Part shown: one piece after another, positions 1 through 7,715 of the stretch | How positions within the stretch are numbered: the stretch's first letter is position 1 | Layout of the letters: every line of letters starts with the position of its first letter | Assembly: GCA_964431735.1 (NCBI GenBank) | Contig: CAYSLJ010000143.1 | Coordinates: forward strand, 1-17,722 | DNA length: 17,722 nt | Reading direction: 5' to 3' | Source: CALARM01 sp964431735 | Lineage (GTDB): Bacteria; Vulcanimicrobiota; SpSt-956; JAKJGF01 | Notes under the pieces: generated by a model | Databases searched by the model: none | Told to the model about the DNA's origin: nothing | Seen by the model: the letters and a program-made list of their open reading frames with translations, nothing else | Translations under genes and position numbers: made by a program

Positions 1-18
1 TCTAACTCTCGGTTACTT

Positions 19-2091
19 TTTCCGAAAATCCTCTCATCAGGTCAACGATTCCTACTCAAAAGGAGGAATTAGTATGAGCATTCCGATAAGGTCACAATCC
101 CTTTTTCATCAGGTCAACGATTCCTACCTGCAAGAATGGTTATCCCTCATATGTTCGGCAGGGTGGGTCACAATCCCTTTTTCATCAGGTCAACGATTCC
201 TACAAGCATGGGGAAACATCTGGAATTAGGACAGATGTTGAGTCACAATCCCTTTTTCATCAGGTCAACGATTCCTACATGATGGTAAATGAGGAGATTA
301 TATGATTTAGAGAATAGTCACAATCCCTTTTTCATCAGGTCAACGATTCCTACTTCTCTAAAAGTGATTCAAGAGGGGGGGTTGCCAGTTAAGTCACAAT
401 CCCTTTTTCATCAGGTCAACGATTCCTACACTAAGAGTAAAAAGAGGTAGTCAGGTCAAGCCTGCTGAGTCACAATCCCTTTTTCATCAGGTCAACGATT
501 CCTACCGGAACTTTTGTCCCCGTCTATAAGACAGCAATTTGAGTCACAATCCCTTTTTCATCAGGTCAACGATTCCTACGAAACATGTCTTAAGGCAATT
601 GAAAGACAGGCAAAGAAGGTCACAATCCCTTTTTCATCAGGTCAACGATTCCTACAAACGAAAAATCATTAGACAGGGAAAGTATCGTTATTACAGTCAC
701 AATCCCTTTTTCATCAGGTCAACGATTCCTACGATGAATTTGAGGAAGAAGATACTGAAGATGAATTTGAGTCACAATCCCTTTTTCATCAGGTCAACGA
801 TTCCTACATTGTTTTTGCGAACATCTTGAATGGGAAGAATGGTAATGTCACAATCCCTTTTTCATCAGGTCAACGATTCCTACATAATATCCCATTTGTA
901 CGGGAATCTTGCTGAAATTACAAGTCACAATCCCTTTTTCATCAGGTCAACGATTCCTACAAAAAGAGATGAAAAGCAGGAAATAACAAGTGAGAGTATG
1001 TCACAATCCCTTTTTCATCAGGTCAACGATTCCTACGCAAATGATCCTAAATTAAATTACCTATCAGCAGAACAGTCACAATCCCTTTTTCATCAGGTCA
1101 ACGATTCCTACCGGACTTGGTAAGAGAACTCGCGTCAATGGTAAATTATAGTCACAATCCCTTTTTCATCAGGTCAACGATTCCTACTGTGATGCCAGGC
1201 ATGGAAATATATATACCGGACTATAAGTCACAATCCCTTTTTCATCAGGTCAACGATTCCTACATTACTGAATGAAACTATAAAACTGCTTGAAAGATTA
1301 AGTCACAATCCCTTTTTCATCAGGTCAACGATTCCTACGTAAATTCATAGTCACGAAGGACTATAAACTGAAGGAGAGTCACAATCCCTTTTTCATCAGG
1401 TCAACGATTCCTACAAAAACCTGTCTGAAATTCGTTTAACCGTAAGAAGAAGAGTCACAATCCCTTTTTCATCAGGTCAACGATTCCTACTTTTTGGTGA
1501 ATTTATTAAAATTGCAAGTGAATCTTTAGTGTCACAATCCCTTTTTCATCAGGTCAACGATTCCTACTCTTCTTGAGATAATCGAAGAAGTACGGTTTGA
1601 TCCTTTGTCACAATCCCTTTTTCATCAGGTCAACGATTCCTACCCATTTTTTACAAAAAAAGGCGAACATGATTGTATTTTGTCACAATCCCTTTTTCAT
1701 CAGGTCAACGATTCCTACCCGAAAAAGTTTATCTCGAAGTAGATCGCGATTATACTGTCACAATCCCTTTTTCATCAGGTCAACGATTCCTACCGTGAAT
1801 GATAGCTCACGTTAGGGTTCAATTCCCTTGTCACAATCCCTTTTTCATCAGGTCAACGATTCCTACTTTTTCAGCACTTCTCAATGTACCAGTTGCAAAT
1901 TTATGTCACAATCCCTTTTTCATCAGGTCAACGATTCCTACAGAGGTGATTATCAGGCACTTTGAATATGAAATAAGGGTCACAATCCCTTTTTCATCAG
2001 GTCAACGATTCCTACATGGATGAAACGTAATGGTTATAAAAATGTTTTAGTTATGTCACAATCCCTTTTTCATCAGGTCAACGATTCCTAC
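19..2091 (-). CRISPR. CRISPR array, 28 repeats of 37 bp and 27 spacers
   Basis: A 37-bp repeat (on + it begins GTCACAATCC and ends GATTCCTAC) recurs 28 times. The intact copies start at 91, 167, 242, 317, 393, 469, 543, 619, 696, 771, 847, 924, 1000, 1075, 1151, 1227, 1302, 1378, 1454, 1531, 1607, 1682, 1757, 1830, 1905, 1979 and 2055, and appear identical by eye. The copy at 19-55 keeps only its last 22 bases. Spacers are unique and 35-40 bp long. I infer transcription leftward: the decayed terminal repeat is on the left and has lost the part that is 3' on the minus strand, and the minus-strand repeat ends in ATTGTGAC, resembling the 8-nt crRNA tags of many type I/III repeats. The repeat has no strong internal palindrome. 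No cas gene lies in the window, so the type is open; type III is my guess from spacer strand bias. Confidence 0.98.
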
Positions 2092-2538
2092 CGCACCACC
2101 CACCGCACCTTACAGGGCAATGGATTCCGATCTCGGATTCGCGGATCGACCACATGTTTTTTCCTATCTTTTTGCACCCTATACCCCCTATCCCCTGAAC
2201 CCTTACGGTACAAGGATTCGCAGATTCGAGGATCGCAAAGGCAAAACCCGCATGAATACTCATTCTTGATTTTTCAGCTGAGATCCTCGATTCTTGAGCA
2301 TATATCACTATTATCACCTATTTAATTATATTAATGTAATTTCTACATATACATTCTATACACATCCTGGAATCTCCTGCTTCCCAGTGATTCTAGGAAA
2401 GAATTAAACCATTGATTGAATTTATGGACCAGCTCATGCCTCTGGAAATAAGATTTAACCTTTAACCTATCAGATAAGAGGAAAAATCCTGTATCTGTTA
2501 AAATACCAATAATAACATATGTGCAGAGAAGGTTCAGG
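2092..2538 (-). promoter_or_regulatory. Probable CRISPR leader and intergenic region
   Basis: This gene-poor stretch follows the intact end of the array, where a leader is expected if the array is read leftward. The half nearest the array is GC-richer than its surroundings. It carries a 13-mer GATTCGNGGATCG twice in the same direction (2136-2148 and 2223-2235) and once inverted with one mismatch (2282-2293). The last two could pair as a long-range stem of 11 out of 12. A minus-strand TATAAT (2325-2330) is a possible -10 with no clear -35. The far part (about 2340-2538) is plain AT-rich DNA. The leader role is inferred from position, not from homology. Confidence 0.55.
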
Positions 2539-2976
2539 ATGAGTAGTAAAAAACAACAGGATGAAAAGCCAAACTGGCAGCCCTTAAGCATGATGCCTAC
2601 TATTGCATCTATTATTGACGAGGAAGTGGATAACTTTGAAGATCTGTATAAGAATCTGGGTGAAGCAAGGAAGAAACCTCATGTGATGGATGACATGATA
2701 ATAGATCGTGCCATTAATAATCACAGAAAATACCTGGAAGGGGCATGGGTTTATGATGAGCAGATTGCCCGGTGGAAGAAAGAGAAACTTACTGAGGAAC
2801 AGTACCGGGAGATACAGCGGCTGACAGGCCAGATGATAAAATACAGGAAGATGTGTGAGGAAATCATTGCAGTGTCAGAGGAAATCAAGAAAGGCACGAT
2901 TAACAGAATTCTTGAGATGAGCGATGAGGAAGTGGCAATAGCCGTCCTTACAGGAAAACTCAAGATGCCTTTTTGA
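2539..2976 (+). CDS. Hypothetical charged helical protein (145 aa)
   Basis: I do not recognise the family. The ATG at 2539 is chosen because AGAGAAGG ends six bases before it; a GTG six codons upstream (2521) overlaps that ribosome-binding site. The product is soluble, highly charged and apparently mostly helical, with a Trp/Tyr-rich middle (LEGAWVYDEQIARWKKEK, about residues 71-88) and a heptad-like stretch after it, so a coiled coil or helical bundle is likely. I see no signal peptide, membrane segment or catalytic motif. It stands alone on the + strand between the CRISPR leader and the tail of the converging restriction-modification operon. A role tied to either defence system is possible from position only. 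Confidence 0.8.
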   Translation: MSSKKQQDEKPNWQPLSMMPTIASIIDEEVDNFEDLYKNLGEARKKPHVMDDMIIDRAINNHRKYLEGAWVYDEQIARWKKEKLTEEQYREIQRLTGQMIKYRKMCEEIIAVSEEIKKGTINRILEMSDEEVAIAVLTGKLKMPF

Positions 2977-3146
2977 ATCATCTGATAGTAAGGATTCCAC
3001 CCCATAAGAGAGTGAAAATGGTTCCCACGACTATGGATAATAGGATATGATGATGGAAATGTAAGGTTTTGAACGTGCCCCACCGGGTCTATAGCAATTA
3101 TATTAATAACCTTTTTTGGTAAGTAATTTTAACAATGTTTATTCTT

Positions 3147-3443
3147 CTACATTTTTCCTTTTATATTAGCCTGTAACTGTTTATATTTTGTATTATCAGG
3201 GTCTAAAGTAATAGCTCTATTTACGTATGTCATAGCCTCTCCGTATCTACCGAGATTATATAAGCATAGAGCACTATTATATATAGCATCAGCCTTATAT
3301 GGTTCTGCAACTACAGCCTTATAAAAATACTGGAATGCCTGATCATATCTCCTATTTTTAAAATGTTCTGTTCCTGTTATCATACATACACCAAAAGTTA
3401 TTTCATTTACTAAAGAATTACCAAAAGCTTTAAGAATGTCCAT
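3147..3443 (-). CDS. Short tetratricopeptide-repeat protein (98 aa)
   Basis: Two TPR units make up most of the protein. The first (about residues 24-57) has the pattern YDQAFQYFYKAVVAEP, and the second (about 58-91) has ALCLYNLGRYGEAMTYVNRA, ending in the classic LDPDN. TPRs are protein-binding scaffolds with no catalytic activity. The N-terminal 23 residues are mildly hydrophobic but do not make a clean signal peptide. TAGGAG sits eight bases before the ATG. The gene begins 32 bp after the hsdR reading frame ends and runs in the same direction, so it is probably the last gene of the hsdM-to-hsdR operon. Its partner is unknown; an accessory subunit of the neighbouring defence operon is a guess. 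Confidence 0.8.
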   Translation of the reverse strand: MDILKAFGNSLVNEITFGVCMITGTEHFKNRRYDQAFQYFYKAVVAEPYKADAIYNSALCLYNLGRYGEAMTYVNRAITLDPDNTKYKQLQANIKGKM

Positions 3444-3475
3444 ATTGCACGCTCCTACATCTTTGATAATGTGTC

Positions 3476-4204
3476 CTATCTTTCCTTCTGTAATCTTTTA
3501 TAAACACTTCTCATTATTATATCCTTTACCAAGTCACCAAACTCTTTATTATCTAAAATCTTCTTCATTATATCCTCATTCTGTTCCATTCTATCAATGA
3601 GTTTCTCCATAAACACATCTTCAAAGCCATATTTAAAATTATCAATATCATTACTCCGGGCCTGCTGTGCCAGTTTTTCATCTTCTACAAGAGCTTCTTC
3701 TATCTGCTGGAAATATAATCTGTCAGCATCTGTAAAGTCAGTTCCGAACTTGTCATTAAGAAGTTCTATAATCTCTGACAGAGGAGCCTTCTCTTCTTTA
3801 TCTCTTCTCAGACCTGCTTCTGACATAGAATTAAGCCCTGTCCCGTCTGTGCCGTCTATGGTCATATCTCCTTCTGACATCTTCTGCAGCCGGTAATATT
3901 CCAGAGCGACTTCATCATTTAACTTGAAGTCCTCTGCTGCATCTCTTTTTGGCAGTTTATTTAACAGGTATCTGCTGTAAGTATAGAACTTCTCCAACTC
4001 TATATCTGTAAAAGGCATAATCTGACTCAGGAACAGGTATGCTCTTATAAATACCGCCAGGGCACGTTTGAAATCATCTTTTATATTATCATCGCCTATG
4101 GCCTTAAATCTCTCTACGGCAGGGTCTATCAGGGCATTTAACTTTGTCTTTCTCTGTCTGTTTATTCTTACCGGAAAATAAGATCTGACAGAAACCATCA
4201 ACAT
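3476..4204 (-). CDS. hsdR: HsdR C-terminal part, out of frame with the N-terminal part
   Basis: From about 4144 leftward this frame reads as the C-terminal region of a type I restriction subunit. It starts with KLNALIDPAVERFKAIGDDN, then the helical region RAYLFLSQIMPF...LEKFYTYSRYLLNKLP, and ends in an acidic helical tail, the region that in HsdR proteins docks on the methylase. The first 20 codons (4204-4145) overlap the upstream hsdR frame and are not family-like, so the true junction is a frameshift near 4145. AGAGGG ends six bases before the third codon (ATG at 4198), so the fragment might be translated separately. Read together, the two parts give about 990 residues, a normal HsdR length. 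The cause is either a real indel (net +1 or -2) or a sequencing error. Confidence 0.85.
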   Translation of the reverse strand: MLMVSVRSYFPVRINRQRKTKLNALIDPAVERFKAIGDDNIKDDFKRALAVFIRAYLFLSQIMPFTDIELEKFYTYSRYLLNKLPKRDAAEDFKLNDEVALEYYRLQKMSEGDMTIDGTDGTGLNSMSEAGLRRDKEEKAPLSEIIELLNDKFGTDFTDADRLYFQQIEEALVEDEKLAQQARSNDIDNFKYGFEDVFMEKLIDRMEQNEDIMKKILDNKEFGDLVKDIIMRSVYKRLQKER

Positions 4205-6458
4205 CCCTCTGCCATATTATCTGAGTGCCATCTATCTTAGTTTTTAAGTCATACAACCGATTCGGGTCTGCCGCCTCATCTAAATGAGTCTGCTCATAAT
4301 AAGGCCTGAAAGACTCCAGGATAACTTCTCTTTCATTGGCAAAATCCAGAATAAAGGTATCCTCTTTCCCGGGACATATCCTGTTAAGCCTGGACATAGT
4401 CTGAACTGCTTTTACTCCGGACATTACCTTATCTATATACATGGTATGTAGTAAGGGCTGGTCATAACCGGTCTGATATTTATTTGCCACCAGGAGGAGC
4501 TGGTATTCATCTGTATTGAATTTCTCAGGCAGTTCCTTTTCTCCTATATTGTTTATACCGGACTCAGTGAAATCAACGCTTCCGTCTGATACAGTTCCTG
4601 AGAACGCCACAAGAACCTTTATATCGCTGTAGCCTTTTTCTTTTATATAAGTGTCAAATTCTCTCTTATACCTGACGACATGAAGCCTGGAAGGAGTTAC
4701 GACCATAGCTTTTGCTTTACCACCAATCTTCTTCATAGTTACCTGACGGAAGTGCTCTATCATTATTTCTGTCTTCTGTGACAGGTTATGAGGATGGAGA
4801 GACATAAATCTTGCAATGGCTCTGGCGGCTTTCTTTTTGTTTAAGAGTGGATCGTCTTCTATGGCTTTTGAAAGTTCAAAGAATGATTTATAAGTCGTAT
4901 AATTCTTAAGGACATCCATAATAAAACCTTCTTCTATGGCCTGTCTCATAGAGTATAGATGAAAAGCTACAGGGTTACCTGATGCATCTCTTACACCGAA
5001 TACTTCAAGGGTTTTTGCTTTCGGTGTGGCAGTAAAGGCAAAGAAACTGAGGTTCTTCTGTCTGCCCCTTGCCAGCATGGATTTAGATATTAATTCTCTG
5101 AGTTTATCTTCCGGGTCATCCAGGTCATCAAATAGAGCTTCTTCTTTTGCTGCTTCTTCCAGGTCTGTAATACTGAGAACTTCCTTCATCGTCTTTGCAG
5201 CCTCTCCCCCCTGGGAGCTGTGAGCTTCGTCTACAATGACGGCATAAGTCCTGGATGGCAGTTCACCTATTTTATCTATGACAAATGGGAATTTCTGCAG
5301 GGTAGTGATTATAATATTTCCACCTGATTCCAGAGCTGTTGCTAATTGGCCAGAATGCTTATCTATCGGAAGAACCACACCTGGCTTATGTTCAAACTGA
5401 TAGATAGTGTTCTGGAGCTGCTGGTCAAGAACTTTACGGTCTGTTACAACTATAACGGAATTAAATATCCTGTTATCTTCTGCATTATGGAGACTGGAAA
5501 GGCGATAAGCGAGCCAGGCTATGGAATTACTTTTCCCGCTTCCAGCAGAATGTTGTATAAGATAATTCTTACCCGGACCTGATTCCGTAGCATCAGCAGC
5601 AAGTTTTCTTACCACATCCAGCTGATGATATCGGGGAAATACAATTTTCTCTTTCTTTATTACCTTACCGTCATACTTAAATTCCTCTGTCTGTATGTGA
5701 AGAAATCTGCCTATAATATCCATCCAGCTATCCTTTGTCCAGATGTATTCCCACATGTAAGATGTTCTGTGTCCGTCAGGATTTGGAGGATTGCCTTTTC
5801 CGTTATTATATCCTCTGTTAAATGGCAAGAACCTGGTATCTTTCCCGGAAAGTCGTGTGGTCATATATACTTCATCTGTGTCTACCGCAAAATGAACGAG
5901 GGCCCTTTTCTTAAATTTAAAGAGCAGTTCATTCGGATCTCTGTCCTGTTTATATTGTTTCATGCTGTTTAAAACAGTCTGGCCGGTAAACTGGTTCTTT
6001 AATTCTACTGTAGCAACAGGAAGGCCATTTATGGATAAAACCATATCGAGTCTATTATTATTCTTCTTACTGTATTCTACCTGTCTTGTTACAGTGAGGA
6101 TATTCATCTTATAAAGTCTTTCCGTTTCAGGGTTGAGGCCGCTTACAGGTTTAAAGTATGCCATAGAGAAAATAACTCCGTAATCTGTAATACCTTTACG
6201 CAACACATCAAGAATACCCCTGTTATCAAGTTCGGTATGAATGCGTTTAATGAGTTTTTCTTCTATACTGTCACCATGTATTTTATTAAGTTTATCCCAT
6301 GATTTTGGCTGACTGTCTCTGAGGAATTTCATAAGTATTTTTGTATCCATGGCATATTCTACCGAGAAATCCTTTGGATTGCCTTTTATATAGCCGCCAT
6401 GAGTTATGAGATGTTCTTCTATGGCTGTTTCAAAGGCTGTTTCATCATGAACTGACAT
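4104..6458 (-). CDS. hsdR: Type I restriction enzyme R subunit, frameshifted (784 aa)
   Basis: HsdR is the ATP-driven translocase and nuclease of type I restriction-modification, cutting DNA far from an unmethylated target. The N-terminal PD-(D/E)XK nuclease shows D138 followed by VELK (E152, K154). The helicase domain has Walker A SAGSGKS (304-310), DEAH (410-413), TATP (476-479) and a motif-VI-like QTMSRLNRICPGK. Family-like sequence stops near D771 (about 4146); the last 13 residues are a frameshifted tail ending at 4104. The homologous continuation lies in another frame, at 3476-4144. The ATG abuts the hsdS stop codon (TAA then ATG) with GAGGTG just before it, so translation is coupled. 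If the frameshift is real, restriction may be lost while HsdM and HsdS still methylate. Confidence 0.93.
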   Translation of the reverse strand: MSVHDETAFETAIEEHLITHGGYIKGNPKDFSVEYAMDTKILMKFLRDSQPKSWDKLNKIHGDSIEEKLIKRIHTELDNRGILDVLRKGITDYGVIFSMAYFKPVSGLNPETERLYKMNILTVTRQVEYSKKNNNRLDMVLSINGLPVATVELKNQFTGQTVLNSMKQYKQDRDPNELLFKFKKRALVHFAVDTDEVYMTTRLSGKDTRFLPFNRGYNNGKGNPPNPDGHRTSYMWEYIWTKDSWMDIIGRFLHIQTEEFKYDGKVIKKEKIVFPRYHQLDVVRKLAADATESGPGKNYLIQHSAGSGKSNSIAWLAYRLSSLHNAEDNRIFNSVIVVTDRKVLDQQLQNTIYQFEHKPGVVLPIDKHSGQLATALESGGNIIITTLQKFPFVIDKIGELPSRTYAVIVDEAHSSQGGEAAKTMKEVLSITDLEEAAKEEALFDDLDDPEDKLRELISKSMLARGRQKNLSFFAFTATPKAKTLEVFGVRDASGNPVAFHLYSMRQAIEEGFIMDVLKNYTTYKSFFELSKAIEDDPLLNKKKAARAIARFMSLHPHNLSQKTEIMIEHFRQVTMKKIGGKAKAMVVTPSRLHVVRYKREFDTYIKEKGYSDIKVLVAFSGTVSDGSVDFTESGINNIGEKELPEKFNTDEYQLLLVANKYQTGYDQPLLHTMYIDKVMSGVKAVQTMSRLNRICPGKEDTFILDFANEREVILESFRPYYEQTHLDEAADPNRLYDLKTKIDGTQIIWQRDVDGFCQILFSGKNKQTEKDKVKCPDRPCRREI

Positions 6459-7715
6459 TTATACTTCACCTCTTACATCTATTTTGCCGGTTACTACATC
6501 GGAGATTAAGGTTGTACGGTATTCTTTGAGGAGGGATATTTGTTGCTGGGTTTTATTGATTATTGTATCTATTTCCATACATTTACACTCTAAAGAGGCA
6601 GCAATTTCTTTCTGTTCGTCTATTTTAGGTAAAGGAATATATAGATCTCCAACATCTATTAAGTAAATAGCTTGTTGGGCGCTTGATTCTGAGGCTAATA
6701 ATAAGTTTTCTTTAATTCTATCAAGATTTAAAGCATAATATAAATAAATAGGACAGATAGTTTTCTTAGGTTTTATCAATATTACACTACCCATAAGACA
6801 GAACATTTCATCGCTTTCAACAAAGCCTATTCTCCCTATAGTTGCTCCTCTACTCACCATTAAAATATCTCCTTTTTCAGGATTACATCTATTCCTAAAC
6901 TTCATAGCATCTTCAATATTTATAAATTTATCTACATCAAATGAAAGCCTTCGCTCTCGAACATCCTTTGCAGATAATAATGGAATGCCTTCATTTGCAG
7001 TTCTAGGAGATATATGTTCTCCATCTGTAATTTTTCTACTTGCAAATTTTAATTTCATTACTTTCCAATGCTCCGGCACCTCTCCCAGCCACTCTATACC
7101 ACTATCCTTCATAGGCACATCAGGATTTAATCCTTTAGTTACAGCCTGATTAATTACAGCAGTACGGTATTCTTTCAGGAGTTCTATGAGTTTTTGTTTC
7201 TTTTCTATGAGGGTATCTATCTGGATGGTCTTATAAATAATACTCTCTGCAATTAACCGCTGTTCTTCTATCGATGGCACAGATATTAATTTATGATAGG
7301 CTTCTTCTCTGGCTAATCCTGGAACAGCAGCATCTTTTGTATATTCATCTAATCTTAAAATATCCAATACATATCGTAGCCAATATAGATTATGCTTTGT
7401 TGCGGTATTATCAATGTAGTAAGTAGTATCAATAGGGAAACACTCTATATCTGAGAAATTGATTTTCCCAAAAGATCCCTTTCGCCCAATTATAATACAG
7501 GGCTTATTCGTAATAGCCTTATTATGATAACCGGTAATACCATTCGAACCATAGACAGGAATAGCACCTTCCATTCTATTCTCATTGGATAATGAATCAC
7601 CATAAATGAAGTTACTTACCCATTTTAATTTAGATATACCCCAATGCTCCGGCACTTCTCCCAGCCATTCAATTCCTGACTCCTTATACTTCGGATACCT
7701 CTTAAACTCACTCAT
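6459..7715 (-). CDS. hsdS: Type I restriction-modification specificity subunit HsdS (418 aa)
   Basis: HsdS holds the two target-recognition domains (TRDs) that read the bipartite DNA target and bridges HsdM and HsdR. Two half-repeats are visible. Each opens with (E/D)SGIEWLGEVPEHW, carries a TRD, and closes with a coiled-coil spacer ending LLKEYRT(A/T)(V/L)I, the usual circularly arranged HsdS layout. The two TRDs differ (one has YGSNGITGYHNK, the other TDGEHISPRT), so the target should be asymmetric. I prefer the ATG at 7715 (MSEFKRYPKYKESG), which matches typical starts and overlaps the upstream stop by 8 bp. An in-frame ATG at 7730 would add five residues. The stop codon directly abuts the hsdR start. 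Confidence 0.93.
   Translation of the reverse strand: MSEFKRYPKYKESGIEWLGEVPEHWGISKLKWVSNFIYGDSLSNENRMEGAIPVYGSNGITGYHNKAITNKPCIIIGRKGSFGKINFSDIECFPIDTTYYIDNTATKHNLYWLRYVLDILRLDEYTKDAAVPGLAREEAYHKLISVPSIEEQRLIAESIIYKTIQIDTLIEKKQKLIELLKEYRTAVINQAVTKGLNPDVPMKDSGIEWLGEVPEHWKVMKLKFASRKITDGEHISPRTANEGIPLLSAKDVRERRLSFDVDKFINIEDAMKFRNRCNPEKGDILMVSRGATIGRIGFVESDEMFCLMGSVILIKPKKTICPIYLYYALNLDRIKENLLLASESSAQQAIYLIDVGDLYIPLPKIDEQKEIAASLECKCMEIDTIINKTQQQISLLKEYRTTLISDVVTGKIDVRGEV

Noticed and set aside
430..468. Spacer containing TCAGGTCAA, part of the CRISPR repeat
   Set aside because: Nine bases; chance similarity is the simplest explanation, and spacing of the flanking repeats is normal.
2078..2317. 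79-codon minus-strand frame overlapping the last repeat and the leader
   Set aside because: It runs into the CRISPR repeat, has no ribosome-binding site, and its Ser/Arg-rich sequence comes from the leader 13-mers.
539..2325. Four open frames on + with a recurring SHNPFFIRSTIPT or SQSLFHQVNDSY peptide
   Set aside because: They are translations of the CRISPR repeat and spacers, not genes.
2343..2591. 82-codon minus-strand frame upstream of the hypothetical gene
   Set aside because: Its N-terminal part is antisense to the better-supported gene at 2539. The C-terminal part looks somewhat protein-like but has no start of its own.
4141..4152. Programmed ribosomal frameshift in hsdR
   Set aside because: No slippery heptamer or known +1 site is present at the junction; a mutation or sequencing error is likelier.
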